Position numbers and translations under genes: made by a program. A stretch of 61,586 nucleotides of DNA. It comes from Paracoccaceae bacterium. GTDB taxonomy: Bacteria > Pseudomonadota > Alphaproteobacteria > Rhodobacterales > Rhodobacteraceae. Positions 16,456-24,242 of the stretch are shown here, in pieces. The notes below the pieces were generated by a model. It saw only the letters and a program-made list of their open reading frames with translations, did not search any database and had not been told where the DNA came from. Every line of letters begins with the position of its first letter. Within the stretch, counting starts at the first letter, position 1. The stretch spans positions 1 to 61,586 of the forward strand of contig JAQWUC010000004.1 in assembly GCA_029242355.1 (NCBI GenBank). The letters run 5' to 3'.

Positions 16456-17253
16456 ATGAAAATTCGTAGAATCTTAGCTGGCTTAGGGGTTTTATTCTTA
16501 AGCTCTTCAATGACACTTGGAATGACAGCTTTCGAAATTATGCAAAAAGTTGATGATCGAGAAACTGGCGAAACACAAATTTCAACTGCAACCATGACGT
16601 TGATTGATAAAAAGGACAGGAAACGAGTAAGAAAATTAAAACTTTTTTCTAAAAAATTTGAGGATGTTGATAAATCAATTTCTTTTTTTATATCCCCTAC
16701 GGATGTTAAGGACACATCCTTTCTTTCATATGACTGGAATGATGAACAGAAAGAAGACGATTCTTGGTTGTATTTGCCAGCTATGCAACGAGTGAACCGA
16801 ACTGCAGCAGGTGACAAATCAAATTCTTGGATGGGAAGTGATTTTACATTTAGTGATGTTGAGGGTGCAGAGGTAAACGAATATTCTTACAAAATACTAT
16901 CTGAAAGTGACCCAGTTGATGGGCATGATTGCTGGAAAATAGAGGCTATACCCAAATCAAAAGAGGTAATAAAAAAAACAGGATACCTTAAAACTGTTAA
17001 TTGGATCAGAAAGGATGCATTTTTGATCGTTCGAGGTATAAATTACGTAAAAAAAGGTAAAAGAGTAAAATATTATTCTACGAAAAATATCAAACAGATC
17101 AATGGTATCTGGACTATTGGAACTATTCAGATGGTGACAACTAAAAATAAAAAAGTTCAGCATTCAAGTATTTTTAGGCTAGAAGATGTGTCGTACAATA
17201 ACGATGTTAGTGACCAAATGTTTGAGGTTGAAACGATGCAAAGAGGTTTTTAA
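16456..17253 (+). CDS. LolA-like outer-membrane lipoprotein-sorting family protein
   Basis: A 265-residue exported protein. A signal peptide (ILAGLGVLFLSSSMTLG) precedes the mature part, which begins MTAFEIMQKVDDRETGETQ. The body shows the pattern of the COG2834-type LolA-like family linked to RND transporters: ATMTLIDKKDRKRVRKLKLF, SFLSYDWNDEQKEDDSWLYLPAMQRVNRTAAGDKSNSWMGSDFTFSD, then DCWKIEAIPKS. These proteins have an open hydrophobic half-barrel that can carry a lipid or hydrophobic chain through the periplasm. The gene starts 26 bp after the RND stop, behind GGGAGAGAG, and is followed 3 bp later by the barrel gene, so the three are one unit. It is distinct from the housekeeping lolA at 39631. 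Confidence 0.87.
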   Translation: MKIRRILAGLGVLFLSSSMTLGMTAFEIMQKVDDRETGETQISTATMTLIDKKDRKRVRKLKLFSKKFEDVDKSISFFISPTDVKDTSFLSYDWNDEQKEDDSWLYLPAMQRVNRTAAGDKSNSWMGSDFTFSDVEGAEVNEYSYKILSESDPVDGHDCWKIEAIPKSKEVIKKTGYLKTVNWIRKDAFLIVRGINYVKKGKRVKYYSTKNIKQINGIWTIGTIQMVTTKNKKVQHSSIFRLEDVSYNNDVSDQMFEVETMQRGF

Positions 17254-17256
17254 AAA

Positions 17257-18705
17257 ATGCTTATTGTCAGAGTGCTTCTTTGCTTGGGAACACTAGCAAA
17301 TTTTATAACTTTCTCAATTGGGCAGGAGATTAGTGATTCGGATGAGGAAGTATTTTTTGATATAGATATTAGTTTGGACGAAAATGCATTTTTTGATATA
17401 GATAGTGGTGCTAATGTGGATAACTTCTTCACGGGTGACCAAGAACTAGAAGAGGAGAGCAGTGCAAATTCACCATACGCAATTACTGGATCGTTTAGAC
17501 AAAATTTTACATATGGAATTGCCATTCCGAACGAGTTTTTTTCTCGTCAAAAAAAAGGAATGGAGAAAATAAATTCGGAGCTTTTTCTTCAAGTTCAGGG
17601 GCGACCGTCAAATAATACAAAAATTAAAATTAATGGCTTGGTAGATTATGATTGGGGAAGTTGGGAAAATGATGCTTATTCCTTAGGCGGATCTGAAGTT
17701 AATTTTGAATTGAAGGACTTTTTTATCGATGTAACCTCGGATTCTGGATTGTGGATCCGGTTGGGAAATCAAATAGTAGCTCGAGGAGAGATTGAATCCG
17801 TAAAAATTTCGGATATCGTTAATCCAATTGATATATCTTCTCCAGGACAAGTTGAATTTAAAGATATTCGAATTCGAGTTCCTGCATTGTTTGTTTCAAC
17901 CCCGATAGGAAACGCGACTACCGAAATAATTGTAACAAATGATGCTGGTTCTGATAAGCTTGGTACAACACAATCTGGCAGTGCGTTTGATTACTCTATA
18001 CTTACCGACCAGATTGGAATTATCCTTCCTGAAGGAGTTAGCATATTAAGCGAAGACAAAGAACCTAGCAAAAGTTGGGAAACTGTTGCTAGAGTGAATT
18101 ACAAATTAAATGGTGGAGATATATCATTTATTGGTGGCGAGATTAATTGGAATCAAAATAGTCTTCATGCTGTTAAAGAGAGTATACCTCTAATTTTTGA
18201 ATATCAATTCGATCGCGTTAAAGTAGCTGGCATAAGTGGAAATTTAGTGCGGGGCGATTATCTCTTAAAGTATGAAGCAGCATTAAATGATGGACGAAAA
18301 TTTCAAAGTACTGATCCGCTTACTCCATGGATTGACGGTCGAGAAGTTGTTACTGGGGCCGGGTTAGAATATAATGGTCTAGGTGACATAGTTTTAAGTG
18401 TTGAGGTTAATAATTCAAATATACTCGATTATTCAAATCAAATATCACGTGATGAAAACACCACGGGATTTATTCTTCAAGCGCGGTGGAGTGGTTTTAA
18501 TGATCTTCTTAGCCTTTACGGTTCTTTTAACCAGCTTTCTGGTGATCAAAGCACGATTAGTACAGTTTTCGTTGAATATGATTTAACAGATGATTTGAAG
18601 CTTGATGGACGATTAATTTTGTATGATGCTAGCTCGCAATCTGATTTGTTTTATACTTTTAAAGATCAGGATGTCTTGAAGGCTTCAATAAAATATAGTT
18701 TCTAA
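17257..18705 (+). CDS. Outer-membrane beta-barrel protein of the RND/LolA-like operon
   Basis: A 482-residue exported protein. A short signal peptide ends near FSIGQE. Residues about 25-65 are very acidic and contain a repeated motif (EEVFFDIDISLDENAFFDIDSG). From about 75 onward, alternating short strands (SELFLQVQGRPS, IKINGLVDYDW, VNFELKDFFIDVT, GLWIRLGNQIVARG) resemble DUF1302-type porins. The chain ends in LKASIKYSF, whose terminal aromatic residue is the usual outer-membrane insertion signal. It is the last gene of the operon and the natural exit point for cargo from the RND pump and LolA-like shuttle. Family assignment is by architecture only; the acidic N-terminus is unusual. Confidence 0.72.
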   Translation: MLIVRVLLCLGTLANFITFSIGQEISDSDEEVFFDIDISLDENAFFDIDSGANVDNFFTGDQELEEESSANSPYAITGSFRQNFTYGIAIPNEFFSRQKKGMEKINSELFLQVQGRPSNNTKIKINGLVDYDWGSWENDAYSLGGSEVNFELKDFFIDVTSDSGLWIRLGNQIVARGEIESVKISDIVNPIDISSPGQVEFKDIRIRVPALFVSTPIGNATTEIIVTNDAGSDKLGTTQSGSAFDYSILTDQIGIILPEGVSILSEDKEPSKSWETVARVNYKLNGGDISFIGGEINWNQNSLHAVKESIPLIFEYQFDRVKVAGISGNLVRGDYLLKYEAALNDGRKFQSTDPLTPWIDGREVVTGAGLEYNGLGDIVLSVEVNNSNILDYSNQISRDENTTGFILQARWSGFNDLLSLYGSFNQLSGDQSTISTVFVEYDLTDDLKLDGRLILYDASSQSDLFYTFKDQDVLKASIKYSF

Positions 18706-18817
18706 TTGTGATGATGACGAGAATGTTGGTACTTTAGCACCGCTAGAGTTTATAATCTTAATTAAATCTTATTATTTTAATTGAATTAGACTAATGGTTC
18801 CGACGTAATGTTTTTTA

Positions 18818-19708
18818 TTAAGTTCTTTCTGGTTTATTAATTAAAAAAATACCGAAAATTATGAGTCCTGCTGCAATTGCGATGCTATTGCTCAGTTGTT
18901 CATTTAAAAATAACCACCCAAAAGTCATGCCAAAAATAGGCGTTAGAAAAGCAAAACTTGCTATTCCAGAAGCAGGGTAGATCGATAAGAGCCACAACCA
19001 AAAGATGAAGCCAATTGCCACTACAACAATAGATTGAAAGAGTAAGCCCAAAATATGGATAATTTCAAAGTCCCTTATTAAATCACCAAAGAAGAAACTT
19101 ACGCAAATTAATAGAGGAGATGAAACTATTGTCATCCAGAGAAGTTGCATTTCGGGTTTGATGCGTGAAAAAGAACTTCCTCGCGCTAAAAGAATGATAC
19201 CAGCCCATCCAATTGCGCCACCAAGTGCGCACAAATCGCCAAATAACGTGTATGTTTGGTTATGATCGTCCTTGGATAAAATGGCCCAGATAACGCCTAG
19301 AAATGCTAGTACAAGACCTATAAGCTTAGTTTTTGTCAAGCTTTCATTAGGTAATACAAAATGAGCAAGTAAGGATAGCCAAAGTGGCATTGAATAATAG
19401 ATAATCGCATTTCTAATAACAGTCGTATAATCTAACGCTAAAAAAAGACATAGAAATTCTAATGCGAAAATGCTTCCAGCTAAAATACCAATTTTTATGT
19501 CAGATTTAGGAAACGTGATAGGAATTTTTCGGTATTTCATCCATGAAATTATAAATAGCGCTGCAATTAGTGAGCGTAAGCCACAAAAGAGCACAGGTTG
19601 TATTCCACTATTAACAACTTTGATAACGACATGATTTATTCCTAAAAGAACAGAAAAACCGATAAGACAAACAGCGCCAAAGGTATCAATATTTTTTTTT
19701 GCAATCAA
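18818..19708 (-). CDS. EamA/DMT-family transporter
   Basis: A 296-residue membrane protein with ten predicted helices in two EamA repeats (about 10-145 and 160-290). The second repeat begins GDLCALGGAIGWAGIILLARG, and FAFLTPIFGMTFGWLFLNEQ is the classic EamA C-terminal signature. DMT proteins are metabolite exporters or permeases of widely varying substrate. It is on the same strand as the hydroxyacid oxidase, with a spacing of 43 bp, so the two are probably co-transcribed. An organic acid or sulfonate-related compound is possible cargo, but that rests on context alone. Confidence 0.87.
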   Translation of the reverse strand: MIAKKNIDTFGAVCLIGFSVLLGINHVVIKVVNSGIQPVLFCGLRSLIAALFIISWMKYRKIPITFPKSDIKIGILAGSIFALEFLCLFLALDYTTVIRNAIIYYSMPLWLSLLAHFVLPNESLTKTKLIGLVLAFLGVIWAILSKDDHNQTYTLFGDLCALGGAIGWAGIILLARGSSFSRIKPEMQLLWMTIVSSPLLICVSFFFGDLIRDFEIIHILGLLFQSIVVVAIGFIFWLWLLSIYPASGIASFAFLTPIFGMTFGWLFLNEQLSNSIAIAAGLIIFGIFLINKPERT

Positions 19709-19751
19709 AATTTATTATTTCGCATAAGGAAAATGTGCCTTCTTTGGATAT

Positions 19752-20876
19752 TTAGGTGATAAGATTCGTTGGATTCACTTCAGATATTTTTGCAAGACCT
19801 ATTTGTGCCAAGGTGACTTGAATTTCTTTTGAAATATAATTTATAATTGTTTTTAAGCCCCGTTCACCATCAGCTCCCAATGCATACAATATCGGGCGAC
19901 CGAGCATTACAAAATCTGCACCTGAAGCGTAAGCCTTAACTACATCTTCTCCATTTCGAACACCAGTATCAAATAATAGAGGATAATTTTTGCCGACAGC
20001 CTTTCTAATTTTAGGTAATTGTATAATTGGAGCTGGAAGACTGTCAAGTTGTCGGGCACCATGTCCAGAGACATAAATCGCATCAATACCCAATTCTTTA
20101 ATTTTTTTTGCATCCTTTGGATCAAGTACGCCTTTAACTATAAGGTTTCCCTTCCAGCTATCTCGCAACTTTTTTAGAAAGTCCCAGTCAGCGCCAGCTC
20201 GAGGTCTATCTCTTCTAAAGGGAGGCAAGTTTTTAAAATTGGCAGGTGCTGGCGAGCCACCTGACATAAGCATTGAAATTGACCAGGATGGGTGTATAGC
20301 ACAATCTATGAATTGAGAAATTGAAGGCCACCACGGAACTTTAAAGTTTTGTCTTAGTTCTCTTGGTCTACGGCCTAAATCAGGAACATCAACGGTAAGT
20401 ATTAATGTCTCATAACCGGCTTTAGAGGCTCTTTCAGCCATATTGAAACCTGCTTTAAGGTCATCATAAACGTATAGTTGAAACCAACCGTTCCCATCCG
20501 TTAGCTTTATTGTATCTTCCATGGCGGTCGATGCCATAGTCGAAAAACAAACAGGTGTATTAAAGTAAGCACCTGCTTTTGCAATTATTTTATCCGCGCT
20601 AGGATGACTTAAGTTACACATTCCCATAGGCGCTATACCAAAAGGTATATCAGTTTTATGCCCTAATATTGTATGATTAATTTCTCGATTAGCACCTCTT
20701 GCTAAAACTTTTGGCGCAAGTCTAATTTCTTTTATAGCTTGTCGACCAAGGAATTCCCCATATTCAGTCAAAGCTGCCCCGTCAAAGTAGTCAAAAGCCA
20801 TTTTTGGGAGACGTTTTTTTGCTATTTTTCTTGCATCGTCAGAGGTTTGTAGGTTTAGTTTCGAGAATTTACTCAT
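19752..20876 (-). CDS. FMN-dependent alpha-hydroxy-acid oxidase (LldD family)
   Basis: A 374-residue TIM-barrel flavoenzyme of the L-lactate dehydrogenase / glycolate oxidase family. FDYFDGAA near the N-terminus, IAPMGMCNLSHPSADKI (about 80-96) and WFQLYVYDD (about 131-139) bind FMN and substrate. VSGHGARQLDSLPAP (about 268-282) holds the catalytic His and Arg, but the usual SNHGGRQLDG is altered at two positions. LLFDTGVRNGEDVVKAYASGADFVMLGRP is the phosphate-binding region. Such enzymes oxidise 2-hydroxyacids to 2-oxoacids. The gene is divergent from hpsN by 223 bp, making sulfolactate a contextual candidate substrate. Confidence 0.9.
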   Translation of the reverse strand: MSKFSKLNLQTSDDARKIAKKRLPKMAFDYFDGAALTEYGEFLGRQAIKEIRLAPKVLARGANREINHTILGHKTDIPFGIAPMGMCNLSHPSADKIIAKAGAYFNTPVCFSTMASTAMEDTIKLTDGNGWFQLYVYDDLKAGFNMAERASKAGYETLILTVDVPDLGRRPRELRQNFKVPWWPSISQFIDCAIHPSWSISMLMSGGSPAPANFKNLPPFRRDRPRAGADWDFLKKLRDSWKGNLIVKGVLDPKDAKKIKELGIDAIYVSGHGARQLDSLPAPIIQLPKIRKAVGKNYPLLFDTGVRNGEDVVKAYASGADFVMLGRPILYALGADGERGLKTIINYISKEIQVTLAQIGLAKISEVNPTNLIT

Positions 20877-20943
20877 TTAAAATACCTTATCTAAATTGTC
20901 TTCTTAAGTAATGGTCACTTGCAAAATATCTATTAATAAAACT

Positions 20944-20953
20944 ACTATATAGT
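20944..20953. promoter_or_regulatory. Palindrome ACTATATAGT in the oxidase/hpsN divergent promoter region
   Basis: A 10-bp perfect palindrome sits between the divergent hydroxyacid-oxidase and hpsN-like genes, 68-77 bp upstream of the oxidase start. AT-rich palindromes arise by chance, and no regulator gene is adjacent, so this is only a pointer to where a shared operator could be. Confidence 0.18.
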
Positions 20954-21099
20954 TATCCAGGGCTGAGCAATTCTATTTGTTAAAATTATTGAAAATATCT
21001 AGTTTAGTGATCGCTTTTCTTCTAGTTGTTAAGATCAGACGATTGAATTCTTATTGTTAGTAATGTTATTAGTTTAGAGTAATTAAAAAGGGGATTTTT

Positions 21100-22404
21100 A
21101 TGGCGCTAACATATTTAAAGCGAGCACTAAAGACTGGAGAACAATCCTTGTCTGATGTTCGTGAATTGGTACAAGAAATCTTGACTGATATTGAAAATGG
21201 TGGTGATCAGAAAGCGCTGGATTATGCAAGAAAGTTTGATAACTATGACGGAAAAATAATCCTTACAGCAGAAGATATTGATAGGGCATCAGAAAAGATT
21301 CCTAAAAGGATTAAAGATGACATTCAGTTTGCATATGAAAATGTTAAAAGGTTCGCCGAAGCACAAAAAAAGACACTTCATGATTTTGATATAGAAGTTG
21401 TTCCAGAATTTAAGACAGGTCAGAAGTATATACCATGTAATTCTGTTGGCTGTTATATTCCTGGTGGAAGGTATAGCCACGTTGCATCAGCTATTATGAC
21501 CGTTACTACTGCGAAAGTTGCTGGTTGCAATCATATTTCTGCCTGTTCTCCGCCACGACCAGGCATAGGTATTAACCCAGCTATAATTTATACAGCCAAT
21601 TTGTGTGGGGCTAGTACCATTTTATCAATGGGTGGAGTTCAAGCTATTTCTGCAATGACTTACGGTTTGTTTGGTCTACCAAAAGCAGATATTCTTGTAG
21701 GCCCTGGTAATCAATATGTAGCTGAGGCAAAAAGATTATTATTTGGTCGAGTCGGTTTAGATATGGTCGCAGGACCAACAGATAGTTTAATTTTAGCTGA
21801 TCAAACGGCTGATCCAGAAGTTGTTGCGGTTGATCTAGTTGGGCAGGCTGAGCATGGATACAATTCTCCAGTTTGGTTGGTTACTGATAATGCAGTTCTT
21901 GCAGACAAAGTTTTAACCTTGATTCCAAAGCTAATTGCAGATTTACCTCAAGTTAATAGAGAGAATGCTGAAGCAGCTTGGCGAGATTTCGGTGAGATAA
22001 TAATTTGCTCTAATCGCGAAGAGATGGCTGAAATATCTGATGAGTATGCCCCCGAGCATTTAAGCGTTCAGGCAAATGATTTGGATTGGTGGTTAAAGCG
22101 ACTTAAATGTTATGGGTCACTTTTTCTTGGTGAAGAGACTACTGTTGCATATGGTGATAAAGCATCTGGAACAAACCATGTTCTTCCTACTGCTCGATCA
22201 GCTCGTTATACGGGAGGGCTATCAGTTCACAAATATATGAAGGTTGTAACCTGGCAACAAGCAACTCGAAAAGGATCTAAGGAAATAGCGCAGGCTACGG
22301 CGCGTATTAGTCGAACAGAGGGGATGGAGGGCCATGCTCGTACAGCAGACATTAGGTTAAAAAAATACTTTACAGATGAAGACTTTGATTTATCAGGAGA
22401 ATAG
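21100..22404 (+). CDS. hpsN: HpsN-like sulfopropanediol 3-dehydrogenase (histidinol-dehydrogenase family)
   Basis: A 434-residue member of the HisD fold. The zinc and catalytic residues of HisD are present: LVGQAEHGYNSP (Gln, His), YAPEHLSV (Glu-His) and YGDKASGTNHVLPT (Asp). The HisD signature PAGPSEVLVIAD reads VAGPTDSLILAD instead, and the C-terminal region reads GLSVHKYMKVVTWQQ...RISRTEGMEGHARTADIR. These departures fit the HpsN group, which oxidises (R)-2,3-dihydroxypropane-1-sulfonate twice to sulfolactate with NAD+. Biosynthetic hisD normally lies among his or other housekeeping genes. Here it heads an operon with two alcohol dehydrogenases and cuyA. The start is fixed by AAGGGG about 8 nt upstream. 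Confidence 0.78.
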   Translation: MALTYLKRALKTGEQSLSDVRELVQEILTDIENGGDQKALDYARKFDNYDGKIILTAEDIDRASEKIPKRIKDDIQFAYENVKRFAEAQKKTLHDFDIEVVPEFKTGQKYIPCNSVGCYIPGGRYSHVASAIMTVTTAKVAGCNHISACSPPRPGIGINPAIIYTANLCGASTILSMGGVQAISAMTYGLFGLPKADILVGPGNQYVAEAKRLLFGRVGLDMVAGPTDSLILADQTADPEVVAVDLVGQAEHGYNSPVWLVTDNAVLADKVLTLIPKLIADLPQVNRENAEAAWRDFGEIIICSNREEMAEISDEYAPEHLSVQANDLDWWLKRLKCYGSLFLGEETTVAYGDKASGTNHVLPTARSARYTGGLSVHKYMKVVTWQQATRKGSKEIAQATARISRTEGMEGHARTADIRLKKYFTDEDFDLSGE

Positions 22405-22405
22405 T

Positions 22406-23170
22406 ATGAAAATGAACACTTCAAAACTTTTCTCTTTGGAAGGAAAAGTGGCTTGTGTCACGGGAGCGAGTAACGGGTTAGGTCAACAGACAGCTTCTGC
22501 ACTACTAGAAAATGGTGCAAAAGTGGTTGGGGTGGCTCGCAATGATGGTTTATTAAGATCGTGGTCAGAGGAGGCTGGTGCAAATGCTTCTTTTGTAACT
22601 TTTGATTTGACCTACAGAGAAAAAATAAAAGAGATTGTTGAAGAAATAAGTGAGCTTTTTGGACCGCCTGATATTTTAATAAATGCTGCTGGTGTAAACA
22701 CGCGTGAGCATGCAAATGATATTACTCATGATAATTGGGATAAAACAATAGAGTTAAATCTTGCGGCACCATTTTTTATGGCTCAAGCGCTTGTTCCTAA
22801 TATGATAAAAAATGGTTGGGGAAGAATTGTCAATATTGCTTCATTGCAGTCAAGACGAGCTTTCCCTTCAGGCTTGTCTTATGGAGCTTCAAAAGGTGGA
22901 GTAGAACAGATGACAAGAGCAATGGCCGAAGCATGGTCTTGTGATGGAATTACAGTTAATGCTTTGGCTCCTGGTTTTTTCCCGACTGAGCTAACTAAGG
23001 CAGTTTTCAACGATCCAACACTATCAAAGAAGAATGCTGATCAAACATGTATTGGTAGAAATGGGAAATTGGATGATTTAAATGGTCCCATTGTATTTTT
23101 GTGCTCTGATGCATCAGCTTACGTTACTGGGCAAATGTTGTTTGTAGACGGAGGTTTTACTGTAAAATGA
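22406..23170 (+). CDS. SDR-family dehydrogenase in the sulfonate operon
   Basis: A 254-residue classical short-chain dehydrogenase: TGASNGLGQQTA cofactor loop, NAAGVNTREH, catalytic Ser and Tyr-x3-Lys in IASLQSRRAFPSGLSYGASKGG, and the ending VTGQMLFVDGGFTVK. The closest familiar pattern is the gluconate 5-dehydrogenase / 2-deoxy-D-gluconate 3-dehydrogenase type. I take ATG 22406, 1 nt after the hpsN stop and preceded by AGGAGA. The track start (22376) would overlap hpsN. In known DHPS pathways a pair of dehydrogenases (HpsO and HpsP) interconverts DHPS enantiomers through a ketone. This gene and the next Zn-ADH fill those places by position, not by proven homology. Confidence 0.87.
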   Translation: MKMNTSKLFSLEGKVACVTGASNGLGQQTASALLENGAKVVGVARNDGLLRSWSEEAGANASFVTFDLTYREKIKEIVEEISELFGPPDILINAAGVNTREHANDITHDNWDKTIELNLAAPFFMAQALVPNMIKNGWGRIVNIASLQSRRAFPSGLSYGASKGGVEQMTRAMAEAWSCDGITVNALAPGFFPTELTKAVFNDPTLSKKNADQTCIGRNGKLDDLNGPIVFLCSDASAYVTGQMLFVDGGFTVK

Positions 23171-24156
23171 AAGCATTAGTTTATGTAAAAGAAAAAACAT
23201 TGTCGTATCAGATAGTTAAAGATCCCGTAGTAAAAGAGGGTGAATTATTAATAAAAGTTAAGTCAGTTGGCATTTGTGGATCGGATATGCACGCATTTCT
23301 TGGACATGATGATAGAAGACCTGCACCGTTAATACTAGGTCATGAAGCTGCAGGTGTGATCTTAGAAGGTAAAAATTCAGGAAAGAAAGTAACAGTTAAC
23401 CCGCTTGTGTCTTGTGGTACGTGTCCAGCTTGTAGGAAGAATCGTAATAATATTTGTCCAAACCGTCAGCTTATTTCTATTCCTCCAAGGGAAGGAGCAT
23501 TCGCAGAACTTTTAGTAATTCCAGAGAAGAATACGGTAATCGTTCCAGAGACTGTTAATATTAATCATGCGGCACTAACGGAACCATTGGCGTGTGGTTG
23601 GCATGCTGTAAAATTAGGTATTCAAAGTTTAGATATCCCTCTTTCAGACGCTAAATGTCTCGTAATAGGAGGTGGGGCGATTGGAGTTGGAGTAAATCTT
23701 GCTTTGAAAGCAAAGGGTGCGATAAATGTCGCCATGATTGAGAGGAATCCTTTAAGACTTAAGATGCTTGCTAATAACTTCGCTTCCGATACGATTGTTA
23801 CTGATAACATTGATTTTAAAACGGAATTTGATTTTGTAATTGATGCAGTTGGATTTTCAAAAACACGCCAAGACGCTTCTGCACTATGTAGACCTGGAGG
23901 TATAATCGCTCATATTGGCTTGGGGGATGGAAGCGGAGGCCTCGACATAAGGCGAATGACATTACAGGAAATTACATTCATAGGTACATATACCTATACA
24001 CCAGAGGATTTTAAAGAAACGGCACAGGCAATTTTTATGTCTCAAATGGGAGATTTTGGTTGGGTGGATGAAAGGTCGTTAGATCAAGGCCAGAATGCGT
24101 TTATCGATATTTTGGAAGGAAAAGTTTCAGCTTCAAAAATTGTTTTGCGACCTTAA
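23167..24156 (+). CDS. Zinc-dependent medium-chain alcohol dehydrogenase
   Basis: A 329-residue MDR enzyme of the threonine/sorbitol-dehydrogenase type. SVGICGSDMHAF supplies the catalytic Cys (about 38), GHEAAG follows near 61, and SCGTCPACRKNRNNICPN is the four-Cys structural-zinc loop (about 84-103). The Rossmann motif GGGAIGVGVN lies near 170. Its ATG overlaps the SDR stop by 4 bp (ATGA), so the two are translationally coupled. Together they could racemise DHPS through dihydroxyacetone sulfonate (HpsO/HpsP roles), though other polyols remain possible. The chain is slightly short for the family (about 340-350). Confidence 0.87.
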   Translation: MKALVYVKEKTLSYQIVKDPVVKEGELLIKVKSVGICGSDMHAFLGHDDRRPAPLILGHEAAGVILEGKNSGKKVTVNPLVSCGTCPACRKNRNNICPNRQLISIPPREGAFAELLVIPEKNTVIVPETVNINHAALTEPLACGWHAVKLGIQSLDIPLSDAKCLVIGGGAIGVGVNLALKAKGAINVAMIERNPLRLKMLANNFASDTIVTDNIDFKTEFDFVIDAVGFSKTRQDASALCRPGGIIAHIGLGDGSGGLDIRRMTLQEITFIGTYTYTPEDFKETAQAIFMSQMGDFGWVDERSLDQGQNAFIDILEGKVSASKIVLRP

Positions 24157-24242
24157 CGGTTTATTTATTCTAAGAGATTTATATCACATTATATATAATG
24201 AAAATTTGACGGTAGAATTAATAGTAGAAAAGGATTAGACTA

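Noticed and set aside
16434-16817. 127-aa minus-strand ORF over the LolA-like gene
   Set aside because: It is a shadow of the LolA-like gene, which has a signal peptide and operon context.
16456-17253. A second housekeeping lolA
   Set aside because: The sequence belongs to the longer LolA-like family linked to RND transporters; the true lolA is at 39631-40260 next to ftsK.
18759-18782. AT-only hairpin AATTAAA...TTTAATT after the outer-membrane protein gene
   Set aside because: The stem has no GC pairs and no T-tract follows, so it does not qualify as an intrinsic terminator.
21100-22404. Biosynthetic histidinol dehydrogenase (hisD)
   Set aside because: All HisD catalytic residues are present, so this cannot be excluded outright. 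The altered signature (VAGPTDSLILAD) and the cuyA/ADH operon context favour the HpsN group.
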